NCBI RefSeq assembly: GCF_002005205.3
Contig: NZ_CP019701.2
Coordinates: 62,001 to 126,000 of the forward strand
Length of the DNA: 64,000 bases
Reading direction: 5' to 3'
From: Rhizobium rhizogenes
GTDB taxonomy: Bacteria; Pseudomonadota; Alphaproteobacteria; Rhizobiales; Rhizobiaceae
Within the stretch, counting starts at the first letter, position 1. The number at the start of each line of letters is the position of its first letter. A program made the position numbers and the translations under genes. Positions 53,846 through 63,144 of the stretch are shown here, in pieces. A model generated the notes under the pieces. It was given only the letters and a program-made list of their open reading frames with translations, was not told the DNA's origin and searched no databases.

Positions 53846-54943
53846 ATGACGAGAACCACGGGCATTTTGGCGGATGGCGCGATCCGCGCGCTGTTTGCGG
53901 GCGGTAAACTGAAGAGCGAGGCCGGGCTTGATGTCGATCAGGTGCAGCCCGCCAGCCTCGATCTGCGGCTGGGCTCGAAGGCTTACCGTGTTCGTGCCAG
54001 TTTTATGCCTGGCCCTGGAACCCGCGTCATCGACAAGCTCAATCGTTTCAGCCTGCATGAGGTGGACCTCACTCAGGGTGCGGTGCTGGAAACCGGTTGC
54101 GTCTACATCGTTCCCCTCATGGAAAGCCTGGCCCTGCCGGTGGAAATGTCGGCCTCGGCCAACCCCAAGAGCTCGACCGGACGTCTCGATATCTTCACCC
54201 GCGTCATGACCGACAACGCGCAGGAATTCGACAAGATACCGGCGGGATATGCGGGCCCGCTCTATCTGGAAATCAGCCCGCGCACTTTTCCCATCGTGGT
54301 GCGCCGCGGCTCGCGCCTGTCGCAGATCCGCTTCCGTATCGGTCATTCTCTGCTTAATGAAGGCGAACTGCTGAAACTGCACGAGACGGAAATGCTGGTC
54401 GCCAGCGAAAGCCCGAACGTGACGGGCGGCGGCATCGCGCTCTCTATCGACCTGAAGGGGTTCGGTGAAAACGGGTTGATCGGTTATCGCGGCAAGCACC
54501 ACACCGCGGTGGTGGATGTCGACAAGAAGGCCCAGCATGACGTTCTCGATTTCTGGGAGCCGCTTTACGCCCGCGGCCGCGCGGAACTGATCCTCGATCC
54601 CGATGAATTCTATATTCTCGTCTCGCGCGAAGCGGTGCATGTGCCGCCGCTCTATGCCGCCGAGATGACGCCTTTCGACCCGCTGGTTGGTGAGTTTCGC
54701 GTGCATTACGCCGGTTTCTTCGATCCCGGTTTTGGCCACGCACAGGCCGGCGGCACTGGCAGCCGCGCCGTGCTGGAAGTGCGCAGCCACGAGGTTCCCT
54801 TCATCCTCGAACACGGCCAGATCGTCGGCCGTCTGGTGTACGAGCATATGCTGCAGAAACCGGAAGGCCTTTATGGCAGCGGCCTCGGCTCCAATTATCA
54901 GGCGCAGGGACTGAAACTCTCCAAGCATTTTCGCGCGGAATAA
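53846..54943 (+). CDS. dcd: dCTP deaminase, long two-domain form
   Basis: Deaminates dCTP to dUTP for thymidylate synthesis. The 365-residue protein is nearly twice the E. coli enzyme. The N-terminal half has QPASLDLRLGSKAYRVRASF and SANPKSSTGRLDIFTRVM; the C-terminal half repeats the fold weakly, with the block GQIVGRLVYEHM near the end. Long forms are known in alphaproteobacteria. AAGGA lies 9 bases before the ATG at 53846; an ATG at 53837 abuts it. Confidence 0.87.
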   Translation: MTRTTGILADGAIRALFAGGKLKSEAGLDVDQVQPASLDLRLGSKAYRVRASFMPGPGTRVIDKLNRFSLHEVDLTQGAVLETGCVYIVPLMESLALPVEMSASANPKSSTGRLDIFTRVMTDNAQEFDKIPAGYAGPLYLEISPRTFPIVVRRGSRLSQIRFRIGHSLLNEGELLKLHETEMLVASESPNVTGGGIALSIDLKGFGENGLIGYRGKHHTAVVDVDKKAQHDVLDFWEPLYARGRAELILDPDEFYILVSREAVHVPPLYAAEMTPFDPLVGEFRVHYAGFFDPGFGHAQAGGTGSRAVLEVRSHEVPFILEHGQIVGRLVYEHMLQKPEGLYGSGLGSNYQAQGLKLSKHFRAE

Positions 54944-54999
54944 TGATCCCGTCGGGTGCTTGACACCCGATACGAACTATCCGATGTCTTATGCGCGGC

Positions 55000-55073
55000 G
55001 CGGGTGTAGCTCAATGGTAGAGCAGCAGCTTCCCAAGCTGAATACGAGGGTTCGATTCCCTTCACCCGCTCCA
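55000..55073 (+). tRNA. tRNA-Gly (anticodon CCC)
   Basis: A 74-base cloverleaf. Acceptor arms GCGGGTG and CACCCGC pair, with discriminator T and encoded CCA. The anticodon loop TTCCCAA gives CCC at 55032-55034. The outermost anticodon-stem pair appears to be a G-A mismatch. Confidence 0.95.
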
Positions 55074-55140
55074 GTCCAGCCTTCCGAAACTGACTTTATC
55101 GCATGGCTTCGACCGCTATCATGTCGATGGCCGTGCGAAT

Positions 55141-55173
55141 GTGCAATTTAGCTTGACTACGATTAAATTGCAC
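55141..55173. promoter_or_regulatory. Inverted repeat upstream of aqpZ
   Basis: GTGCAATTTA and TAAATTGCAC are perfect 10-base arms separated by 13 bases, 40-72 bases before aqpZ. The distance suits a dimeric activator or repressor. Confidence 0.6.
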
Positions 55174-55212
55174 GTAATAGTTGATGCAGTCGTAACATGA
55201 TGGGGAAGTGTT

Positions 55213-55938
55213 ATGAGTCGCAAGCTTATTTCTGAATTTCTGGGAACCTTCTGGCTCGTCTTCGGCGGTTGTGGCAGTGCGGTTTTTGCTGCTGCTTTTC
55301 CCGAACTCGGCATTGGTTTCCTCGGTGTTGCTTTCGCTTTTGGTCTGACGGTCCTGACAATGGCCTATGCGGTCGGCGGCATTTCCGGGGGGCATTTCAA
55401 TCCGGCGGTTTCCGTTGGCCTCACCGTTGCCGGCAAATTTCCCGTTTCGAACCTCGTTCCATATATTGTGGCGCAGGTTCTGGGGGCGATCGTTGCCGCG
55501 GCGGCGCTTTATGTCATCGTTACCGGCAAGGCCGGGGCTGAACTTGGCGGTTTTGCCGCCAATGGTTATGGCGAACATTCGCCGGGCGGATATTCACTCC
55601 TGTCGGCGCTGCTGATCGAGGTGATCCTGACGGCGTTTTTCCTGCTCGTCATCCTGGGCTCGACGCATGGCAGGGTTCCGGTTGGTTTTGCGCCGATCGC
55701 CATCGGTCTCGCCCTCACCCTCATTCACCTGATTTCCATTCCGGTGACCAACACATCCGTCAATCCGGCCCGCTCGACGGGACAGGCCTTGTTCGTCGGC
55801 GGATGGGCCTTGCAGCAGCTCTGGCTGTTCTGGCTCGCTCCGATCCTTGGCGGCGCCATCGGTGCCGTGGTCTGGAAAATTTTCGGCGAGGAAGAGAAGG
55901 CCGGTCACGCCAGCTCTGTCCAGCCCGCGCAGACATGA
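55213..55938 (+). CDS. aqpZ: Aquaporin Z
   Basis: Water channel of the inner membrane, 241 residues, six membrane segments. The two NPA motifs are GGHFNPAVS near 63 and TSVNPARS near 180. The second half keeps Arg after the NPA (NPAR) of water-selective channels. GGGGAAG precedes the ATG. A small membrane protein gene follows after 52 bases. Confidence 0.96.
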   Translation: MSRKLISEFLGTFWLVFGGCGSAVFAAAFPELGIGFLGVAFAFGLTVLTMAYAVGGISGGHFNPAVSVGLTVAGKFPVSNLVPYIVAQVLGAIVAAAALYVIVTGKAGAELGGFAANGYGEHSPGGYSLLSALLIEVILTAFFLLVILGSTHGRVPVGFAPIAIGLALTLIHLISIPVTNTSVNPARSTGQALFVGGWALQQLWLFWLAPILGGAIGAVVWKIFGEEEKAGHASSVQPAQT

Positions 55939-55990
55939 ACATGAGGCTTTGTTTTCCCGAATGGTCGGGAAAACGACTGAGGAGGATGAC

Positions 55991-56284
55991 ATGGATCTTG
56001 CTTCGATATTGGCCCAAATCATCGGCGGTGCGGTTGGCGGCACGGCCGGCGGAAAGATACTGAAGGATTCCGATCTCGGCTCGCTCGGCAACCTGATCGC
56101 GGGTGCCATCGGCGGCATAGGTGGCGGAACCGTGCTCGGGTCACTGCTCGGGGCGGCTGGAAATGCAGCGGCCGGTGGCGTGGATATCGGCGCGCTCGCG
56201 GGCCAGCTTGTTGGCGGTGGCGTCGGTGGTCTGATCGTTCAGATCATTGTCGGCCTGATCAAGAACAAGCTCGTCGCCAAATAG
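55991..56284 (+). CDS. Glycine-rich small membrane protein
   Basis: A 97-residue protein that I do not recognise by name. It is rich in glycine and alanine, with two or three hydrophobic stretches containing GxxxG-type packing (IIGGAVGGTAGG, IAGAIGGIGGG, LVGGGVGGLIVQIIVGLI). Such sequences resemble glycine-zipper proteins of envelope or stress function, but a role cannot be assigned. GAGGAGG stands before the ATG. It may share the aqpZ transcript. Confidence 0.7.
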   Translation: MDLASILAQIIGGAVGGTAGGKILKDSDLGSLGNLIAGAIGGIGGGTVLGSLLGAAGNAAAGGVDIGALAGQLVGGGVGGLIVQIIVGLIKNKLVAK

Positions 56285-56438
56285 GGTCAGCTCGGCTGCC
56301 TCTGTGGTGGTATGACAGACCTTGCCGGAGGAAATCCGTTCGGCAAGGTGTTCCGGTTATATACCTATCGATAGCGGCAATATGGGAGGCGCGGTCTGCG
56401 GACTGCGCGTGAGACAGCATTTGTCGTTGCTGATCTCG

Positions 56439-58376
56439 TCAGGGTGGATTCCTGACGGTCGGCATATGCGGTGTCTTGTTCCAGAGGAAGGGTCTCGTTC
56501 TCAATTCCACCACCGCGCGCCATGCCGCAAAGGACAGCATCAGCCAGTAAAACGGGATCGCCAGCCAGCGCTTTCCGACCTGCCTCTTTTCATAGGATAT
56601 CATTCTGTTGCGGCCCATCAGAACGAAGATGGCGTAGCTTCCGAAAATATTCAGCGTATCGATGAAAAACAGAATGCCCTGCCAGGAAAGCAGCATCTCC
56701 GCACCGCTTTCCCGGATCGCCATGGCCATGAAGGTGAAGGACAGAAACAGCAGGGGGTGGGTCAGCGACGATAAAAGCATACCGCCGATCAGCAGCTGGA
56801 AGACGATATAGTCGATCCATCCCATCTTGCGTGCGGTTGCAAGGGGCGCACGGGTCATCACCAGCCAGCTCTGCAGCCAGCCCTTGTACCAGCGCGTACG
56901 CTGGTTCAGCCAGACGGAAAGCGAGGTCGGAGCATCCTCCAGCGTCTGCCGCCGGATGACACCGCAACGGTAGCCGAGCCTGTGCAGCCTGAGGCCGATA
57001 TCGGCGTCTTCCGTGACATTATAGGGATCCCAGGCACCGATGCGGCGCAACGCGGCGGTGCGGAAGTGGTTTGAAGTGCCGCCAAGCGGCAACGGCAGCC
57101 TGCGCGCGGCGAGGGCGGGCAGCATACAGCGGAAGAGGCCGGAATATTCCAGCGCGAAACAGGCGCTGAGCCAGGAGGCGCGGGCATTGCTGATGATGAG
57201 CGGAGCCTGCAGGCAGGCCACCTGCTCCGGCTGGCCACGGAAGGCGTCATGGGCTTCGCGCAGCTGCTGCGGATGCGGGCGATCCTCCGCATCGTAGACG
57301 GCAACGAACGCACCCCGCGCACCGGCAAGCGCATAGGTCAGCGCCTTGGGCTTGGTGCGCGGCAGGGAGGGCGGCACCCTTATGACCTCGACATGCGGGC
57401 CGGGATTGGTGCTTTCGATGGCGGCGATCGTCGCGCCGTCATCCGCCTCGCAGACAAGCTTGATATCCAGCCGGGATTTGGGCCAATCCAGCCGCTCGAG
57501 CGCATCCATAAGCTGCTCGACGACAGCGTCCTCGCGATAGAGCGCCACCAGAATGGTGTAAACCGGCAGGTCGCCGTCCTGTCGGAGAGCGGGCGTGATC
57601 TGCGCTTCGTTCTGCGTGGGTGGGCGCAGAAGTGCAAGCAACCTGAAAAGCAGGGTGAAGAAATAAAGCATCGTCAGGGTGACATGAATATAGGCCAGAG
57701 CCGCCTGGGTATAAAATAGCAGCGACAGCGTCAGCAATGTCGCCAGAACGCCGCTGTAAAAACCTTGCTGGCCCTGCAAGGTGATCCTGGCGGAATGATG
57801 CGGCGCCGTATTGAAAAGCCGTTGGCGCGCCTCGGCGCAGCGGCGTGTCTCGCCGGCCTTCCAGATTGCCCTGCGCAGGGCCTGCGGGGTCGTAATGGCA
57901 AGCTCATCGAGGAGATGCGGATGTCGACACAGCACGGTTTTCAGCTGTTCCAGCCGTCCCAGCTCTGGCACCATCAGCAATGTGGGTCTGCCCTTTAGCG
58001 GCTTCAGCCGAAGCAATTGTGGTTCAACCAGTTGCATATCGAGGTGACGGATATCCTCGACCCGTTCCGGGTCGATATCCGGGAGAAAGGGCAACCGTAA
58101 AAAGCGGGCAAAAGCACCGAAATAGGCCTCCGCCCGGACCAGCCCGCTTGCCAGCAATTCGTCTTCCACAGTCGAGCCATTTTTCAGGGCGCGCTGCTCG
58201 AACGTGTCGATATAAGGCTTGCCGAAGCCCAGTGAGGCGAGGAACTGCGCCTGTCCGGCTTCTGTCTGTCCGGACGCCACCCATTGCGGATCATCAGCCG
58301 TGAATGAAAATGCAATTTTCCGTTCTGCCGGCGTCGTACGAAACGATTCTCGTGTATAATAGCTGTAATGATCCAT
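56439..58376 (-). CDS. Glycosyltransferase family 2 with N-terminal GspE/MshEN-like domain
   Basis: A 645-residue membrane glycosyltransferase. The N-terminal 185 residues resemble the GspE/MshEN domain (VEDELLASGLVRAEAYFGAF, then RLPFLPDID and a VPELGRLEQL segment), a domain that in some proteins binds c-di-GMP. Two membrane segments follow near 205-245. The GT-A core has DAEDRP near 355, EDADIG near 455 and the processive signature QRTRWYKG near 488, then further membrane segments at 520-620. This is cellulose-synthase-like and suggests polymer synthesis and export. The polymer is unknown. Confidence 0.88.
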   Translation of the reverse strand: MDHYSYYTRESFRTTPAERKIAFSFTADDPQWVASGQTEAGQAQFLASLGFGKPYIDTFEQRALKNGSTVEDELLASGLVRAEAYFGAFARFLRLPFLPDIDPERVEDIRHLDMQLVEPQLLRLKPLKGRPTLLMVPELGRLEQLKTVLCRHPHLLDELAITTPQALRRAIWKAGETRRCAEARQRLFNTAPHHSARITLQGQQGFYSGVLATLLTLSLLFYTQAALAYIHVTLTMLYFFTLLFRLLALLRPPTQNEAQITPALRQDGDLPVYTILVALYREDAVVEQLMDALERLDWPKSRLDIKLVCEADDGATIAAIESTNPGPHVEVIRVPPSLPRTKPKALTYALAGARGAFVAVYDAEDRPHPQQLREAHDAFRGQPEQVACLQAPLIISNARASWLSACFALEYSGLFRCMLPALAARRLPLPLGGTSNHFRTAALRRIGAWDPYNVTEDADIGLRLHRLGYRCGVIRRQTLEDAPTSLSVWLNQRTRWYKGWLQSWLVMTRAPLATARKMGWIDYIVFQLLIGGMLLSSLTHPLLFLSFTFMAMAIRESGAEMLLSWQGILFFIDTLNIFGSYAIFVLMGRNRMISYEKRQVGKRWLAIPFYWLMLSFAAWRAVVELRTRPFLWNKTPHMPTVRNPP

Positions 58377-58429
58377 GCATCGCCGCCGCCGTCATGGTAA
58401 TGTCCCATTTTCTGCCACGGACAGTATAG

Positions 58430-59308
58430 ATGAGAATGACGAATGTAACGCGAAATATAGGACTTCTTTTTACTTTAGCTATCGCTTTACAATTTGTTGG
58501 AAACCGGGGCGAAGTTCATGCCGAAGGCCTCTCGGATGGAAACCGCATGCCGGTGCTGTTCGATGCGCAGGAACGGTTTCCGGGCGGCGATCTTTCTTCC
58601 GTCCCCCGGATCAGGTTTCTGATGTCGGTTGACTTCCCTCCCTTCAATTTTACCGATCAGGAAGGCCGGCTTGCCGGTTTCCACGTGGATCTCGTGCGTG
58701 AAATCTGTGCCCAGCTGAAGGTGGAAAGCAAATGCCAGGTACAGGCACTGCCGTTTGACGAGCTGGAGGCGGCGCTGGAAATGGGGGAGGGCGAAGCGGT
58801 GATTTCCGGCATAGCCACCACCGCTGACCTGCGCAAGAGTTTCACTTTCTCGCGTCCCTATCTGCTGTTGCCCGCCCGCCTTGCGGTCAACAAGGCGGCG
58901 AAATTCTCCGGCTCCGGCGCTGATGCCCTGTCGGGCAAAAAGGTGGGGGTCGTTGCGGGCTCGCGGCACGAACAGATGCTGAAGGCATTTTTCCCCAAAG
59001 CTGCCGCTGAAGGTTTCGAGGGCTACGAACCCATGTATGAGGCCCTGAAGACGGGCAAGGTGGATGCCATCTTCGCTGACGGCCTGCGTCTGCCTTTCTG
59101 GGTTTCGGGAAGTGCGTCGGAAGGGTGCTGCGCTCTTTTCGGCGGGCCTTATATGTCCGACAGGTTTCTCGGGGAAGGCCTTTCCATCATGGCGGTCGAT
59201 CCCGACAATGTGCTTGTGCCGGCCTTTGATCAGGCGCTTGCCGCCCTTTCCCGCAATGGCCGGCTGGAAGAGATCTACCGGCGTTATTTTCCCTACGGCC
59301 TTTATTAG
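58430..59308 (+). CDS. Periplasmic substrate-binding protein, family 3
   Basis: A 292-residue secreted solute-binding protein of the amino-acid type. A signal peptide covers about residues 1-31 (LLFTLAIALQFVGNRGEVHA). The family core is FLMSVDFPPFNFTDQEGRLAGFHVDLVREI (family signature, near 64-93), followed by GEAVISGIATTADLRK and PYLLLPARLAVNK. No permease or ATPase gene is adjacent, so it is an orphan between polysaccharide genes; it might act as a sensor partner. The start may be shifted by a few codons. Confidence 0.85.
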   Translation: MRMTNVTRNIGLLFTLAIALQFVGNRGEVHAEGLSDGNRMPVLFDAQERFPGGDLSSVPRIRFLMSVDFPPFNFTDQEGRLAGFHVDLVREICAQLKVESKCQVQALPFDELEAALEMGEGEAVISGIATTADLRKSFTFSRPYLLLPARLAVNKAAKFSGSGADALSGKKVGVVAGSRHEQMLKAFFPKAAAEGFEGYEPMYEALKTGKVDAIFADGLRLPFWVSGSASEGCCALFGGPYMSDRFLGEGLSIMAVDPDNVLVPAFDQALAALSRNGRLEEIYRRYFPYGLY

Positions 59309-59417
59309 AGCATCGGGTAAAACGGCGTCGCGGCTTTACTTCGGAAAAGGCGCGAAAACGGGAGATGGTTTCGGGCACCGATCCGGTTCCGGCCCGGATC
59401 GCCTGTGCTATGCCTTT

Positions 59418-60698
59418 CTATTTTGCCGGGGCAAAGGCCTCGTCACCGCGGCGCAGCCGCAGAAGTGCGATCCACACGGCAGCGGCGATGGCGGTCTCCA
59501 CCATGAAATAGCTGCCGATCGTGCCTGAAATACTGAAGGACCAGGTGAAGAGGGCGACGACGACGGAGCCGATGAGATTGCCGCTGTTCCATATCTTGGC
59601 ACGAATATCCTGCCGCCCGGATGCGCCAAGCGCCTCGAGCGCCGTTGCCGCAACCGCCATTGGCAGCACCGCCCAGCACAGAACGCGGGTGATGACCGGC
59701 AGCGAGACATATTCGTCGCCGAACAGGAGCGGCAGGAAAGGTGCGATGATGAAGATCACCAACGCGCTGCCCGCCGCAATGACAAGGGCGGCTTTCAGCA
59801 CGTTATAGGCGCGTTCTATGGTCTTGGTGATGCCCTGCAGGGCGGCGGAAGCCGAACCCGGATAGATCAGCCGGTTAAGCGCCTCGACGGAGAGATAGGA
59901 ACTGTCGAGAATCCGGCGGGCTATGGAATAGCTGCCCAGCACCTCGGCGCTGGCAACGGCGCCGAGAACCAGAATATCGGCATTGCCACGCACGGCCTTG
60001 AACAGGAACTGGGTGGAAAACAGGATACCGATGCGGATTTCCTCGCGCACGATCCGGAACACCGGCCGGCCGAGGCTACTGATCGCCTTCACCGAAATCA
60101 CGGCGGCAATGGTATGGGCGGCAAGGTTCCAGAAGGCCCAGGCTTCCACCGTTTCCACCTTGAAGACGAGGCAGGCGACCACAGCGGCAATCGTGCGGGC
60201 CACGGCAAACATCACTTCCAGCTTGTTGGCGGCGGCGAAGTTGGAATGGGCGATGAAGCTTTGCGTGGAGAGAGAAATGACTTTGAGAAGAACGAGGTTC
60301 GTCACCAGGATCAGGAAGGTGGTGATGAGGGTGTGCAGCAAGGTTTCCGAAGTCGGGAAAAACACCGGGATCGTTATCATGCCGATGATGGTCAGCACCA
60401 CACCGGTCGCGGCGCTCAAGAGATAGCTGTGGCCGAGCATGACGGGAAACATGCTGCGATCCTGCGCCACGCGACGGATCAGCGATTCCTGCGAACCGAT
60501 GCCGCAAATCTGCACACCGAGATTGGTGACGGCCGTGATGGAGGCATAAAGCGCGAATTGTTCGACGCCGAGATGGCGGGCAAGCAGGGCGAATGTCAAA
60601 AGCTGGGCGGCGCTGGACATCAGCAGCGCACCCCCGGATGCCATATAGGTCAATCCCAATCTGACTAGATGGCCGAACCGCGGCGTATTCAACGACAC
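59418..60698 (-). CDS. Polysaccharide flippase (Wzx/MATE-like)
   Basis: A 426-residue protein with about 12 membrane segments and the general pattern of oligosaccharide flippases (Polysacc_synt / MurJ-MATE superfamily). It begins LGLTYMASGGALLMSSAAQLLTFALLARHLG, typical of the family N-terminus. Expected role: turning lipid-linked repeat units to the periplasm. The partner polymerase/ligase gene lies divergently at 61049. Confidence 0.87.
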   Translation of the reverse strand: MSLNTPRFGHLVRLGLTYMASGGALLMSSAAQLLTFALLARHLGVEQFALYASITAVTNLGVQICGIGSQESLIRRVAQDRSMFPVMLGHSYLLSAATGVVLTIIGMITIPVFFPTSETLLHTLITTFLILVTNLVLLKVISLSTQSFIAHSNFAAANKLEVMFAVARTIAAVVACLVFKVETVEAWAFWNLAAHTIAAVISVKAISSLGRPVFRIVREEIRIGILFSTQFLFKAVRGNADILVLGAVASAEVLGSYSIARRILDSSYLSVEALNRLIYPGSASAALQGITKTIERAYNVLKAALVIAAGSALVIFIIAPFLPLLFGDEYVSLPVITRVLCWAVLPMAVAATALEALGASGRQDIRAKIWNSGNLIGSVVVALFTWSFSISGTIGSYFMVETAIAAAVWIALLRLRRGDEAFAPAK

Positions 60699-61048
60699 CT
60701 CATTCTCCGTGTTTCTCCGACATTGCCGGGCGAGTTCAAGAAATGATCACCCTGCCTTGCAATATTTCGCGACCTGAAAAAGCCAGGAACCGGCCAGTAG
60801 ACTGAATGCCTGTAACCTGAATGAATGACAGTTTCTCCTGTCTTAGCCTTCTTGAGGTAAGAGAGGGTTAAAGCAATTGCACAATAATGATGATAATGAC
60901 CGTTTGCGGTTATTTGGACATGGCCCGGTTTCACAAGGGTTTTGTTGTTCGTCACAAGGCAGGCCGATGATCCGATTTTCCCTTCCCGATGCAGGCGACC
61001 ATGCCGCGTTTTGCTGATACGCAGCCTGTTTCCGGGGAAGGTAACGCC
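60699..61048. other. Divergent promoter region of the flippase and ligase genes
   Basis: A 350-base AT-richer region. No gene is supported. I see no clear operator; the stretch TTGCACAATAATGATGATAATG near 60876-60897 could hold a promoter for the ligase gene. The alternative ATG at 60989 of the ligase lies inside it. Confidence 0.5.
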
Positions 61049-62296
61049 ATGTCCCTTTCGGGCGGCCGTCGCGACGCGATTTTTTTCGTCGTCACGATGC
61101 TCTATATCTGGATTTCAGTGGCGCCTTTCGAGAGCCTCGCGGTGCCGCCGGTTCCGCGCGCTGCCGCAAACCAGCTGACCGGGCTGGTGATTGCGCTGAT
61201 CCTGCTGGTGTTTGCCCTGCGTCACCGGCTGACGGGGCTTCTGCTGCGGCCGCGTCTGCCCATTCTGCTGCTGTTTTCCTGGCTGGTGATTTGCTCGGTG
61301 ATCGGCACGCAGCCCGGCACCTCGCTGCAGCGCCTGATCTTCACGGCACTGCTGTGTTTCATCACCAGCGTCCTGGTTGTCATGCCAAGGGACCGGCGGC
61401 AGTTCGACCGGATGATGGCCGTCTTTGCCATCATTCTTTTGGCGCTTTGTTATTTCGGGGTGATTTTCCTGCGCACCCGCGCGATCCACCAGCCCTTTGA
61501 TCTCGATGAAAAAGCACTGGCGGGTGACTGGCGTGGCATCTTCAACCACAAGAACGCTGCCGCGCCCGCCATGATCATTCTTTTCATGGTCGGGCTTTAT
61601 CTGCGCAATGCTTGGTCGACGCTCGGTGGTATCGCGATCACGCTGCTGGCGGGGTTCTTCCTCTGGAAAACCAACGGAAAGACCGCCGCGATGCTGTTGC
61701 CCGTCACCATTGCCCTGGTCTGGGTCATGGAAAGACATGCCGCCCGGACATTGTTGATGATCGGCGGCCTTCTCACCTTTCTCAACATCGTCGCGGTCGG
61801 TTCCACTTATTTTCCGAGCATACAGAATCTCGTCGAAAGCCTCGGCATCGATTCCACCTTCACGGGCCGGACGGACATATGGCGCCTGTCCTTCGACACG
61901 TTCGCGCAATCGCCGATCTTCGGTCAGGGTTTTCAGGCATTCTGGACGAGTGACCGGCTTCTGTCACAGGCCGATATTGCCGGCACCTGGGCGGTCACAG
62001 CCTTCCATGCCCATAATGGATATGTCGAAAGCCTGCTGAATGGCGGCTTGCCGGCCTTTATCCTGACCATCATATGGCTCGTCATCATCCCTGCAAATGA
62101 TTTCCGCACGGCGGTGGACAGGGGAACGGATCCGGGTCTGACGCGGCTTTTTGGACGAATTTGGGTGTATGCCCTGCTTTCTTCGTGTCTTGAGAGTAAT
62201 TTCTTTACCGGAACCGGGCCTATCTGGTCTTCTCTTCTGATCGCAGTCTATTGTTTGAGGCATCAGGCCTACGACATACTTGAACAGGGGCAGTAA
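61049..62296 (+). CDS. O-antigen ligase/polymerase-type membrane protein
   Basis: A 415-residue protein with about 11 membrane segments and a Wzy_C/WaaL-type periplasmic loop. The motif HAHNGYVE near residue 320 (AFHAHNGYVESLLNGG) is the hallmark of the family. The charged loop GDWRGIFNHKN near residue 165 is the other conserved element. GGGGAAGG lies before the ATG at 61049; an ATG at 60989 would add 20 residues without hydrophobic content. Expected role: joins or polymerises polysaccharide chains in the periplasm. Confidence 0.87.
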   Translation: MSLSGGRRDAIFFVVTMLYIWISVAPFESLAVPPVPRAAANQLTGLVIALILLVFALRHRLTGLLLRPRLPILLLFSWLVICSVIGTQPGTSLQRLIFTALLCFITSVLVVMPRDRRQFDRMMAVFAIILLALCYFGVIFLRTRAIHQPFDLDEKALAGDWRGIFNHKNAAAPAMIILFMVGLYLRNAWSTLGGIAITLLAGFFLWKTNGKTAAMLLPVTIALVWVMERHAARTLLMIGGLLTFLNIVAVGSTYFPSIQNLVESLGIDSTFTGRTDIWRLSFDTFAQSPIFGQGFQAFWTSDRLLSQADIAGTWAVTAFHAHNGYVESLLNGGLPAFILTIIWLVIIPANDFRTAVDRGTDPGLTRLFGRIWVYALLSSCLESNFFTGTGPIWSSLLIAVYCLRHQAYDILEQGQ

Positions 62297-62322
62297 TTTG
62301 CAGACAGGCCGGGGGGCTATGT

Positions 62323-63075
62323 ATGGCGCAAAAAATCGGGACTTTTGCAGACCGGATCAATAACCGGCTGGTGCGATATTTTCCGGGACCGTCGGCGCGG
62401 ATCGAGACATCCGAGCCGATCGTCTCCTTCACATTCGACGATGTGCCGGCAAGCGCCTGGACGAAGGGTGCCCGCATTCTCGAAGAGGAGGGCGTCCGCG
62501 GGACGTTTTACATTGCGGGCGTTTTTATCGACGGGCGCGATGAACGGCAGGAGATGATTTCCGCCGAGGGCTGTTTCAAGCTCGCCGCGGCAGGCCACGA
62601 GCTTGCCTGCCACACCTATTCTCACCGCAAACTGTCGAGTTTTTCACGGCGCGGGCTTGAGGAAGATCTCGACCGCAATGACAGCGTGCTCGGTTCATTC
62701 GATGAAAAACGGCACAGCCGGAACTTCTCGGTTCCTTTCGGCATGGCCTCGCCACTCATGCAGCCCCTGTTGCGGCGCAGGTTCAGAACTGTCCGCGGCA
62801 TCATGCCCGGCATCAACCGGGGCAGCATCGATCCGCATAATCTTGCCGCCGTCGAATTGCGGTCGGATCAGAACTATCTCGACGCCGCTGACCGCTGGCT
62901 GGATGATGTGCTGCAAAATGGCGGCTGGCTCGTCATTTTCACCCATGATGTTTCGTCTGCGCCGAGCTTTTACGGTTGCCCGGAGGGCAGGTTTCAGGGG
63001 CTCGTCCGCAGGGCGACGTCAGGCGGCGCCAAAGTCATGACGGTTGATGCCGCCGCAACGGCACTCGGTCTGTAA
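62323..63075 (+). CDS. Polysaccharide deacetylase family protein
   Basis: A 250-residue NodB-fold enzyme. The motifs are SFTFDDVPASAW near residue 36 (catalytic Asp pair), the metal-binding HELACHTYSHRK near 92, and LVIFTHDVSS near 207. There is no signal peptide, so it acts in the cytoplasm or is exported by another route. It follows the ligase gene by 26 bases and is probably in the same operon. Likely it removes acetyl groups from an N- or O-acetylated sugar. Confidence 0.87.
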   Translation: MAQKIGTFADRINNRLVRYFPGPSARIETSEPIVSFTFDDVPASAWTKGARILEEEGVRGTFYIAGVFIDGRDERQEMISAEGCFKLAAAGHELACHTYSHRKLSSFSRRGLEEDLDRNDSVLGSFDEKRHSRNFSVPFGMASPLMQPLLRRRFRTVRGIMPGINRGSIDPHNLAAVELRSDQNYLDAADRWLDDVLQNGGWLVIFTHDVSSAPSFYGCPEGRFQGLVRRATSGGAKVMTVDAAATALGL

Positions 63076-63144
63076 GGAGTGTTGCCAGCAGACACTCCCT
63101 GTGCCGGAGGCTGACGCGAGAAGCATGCCGGCTGGCAGGCGGTT

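Noticed and set aside
55096..55578. 160-codon minus-strand frame overlapping the aqpZ start
   Set aside because: Antisense to the first half of aqpZ; no motif.
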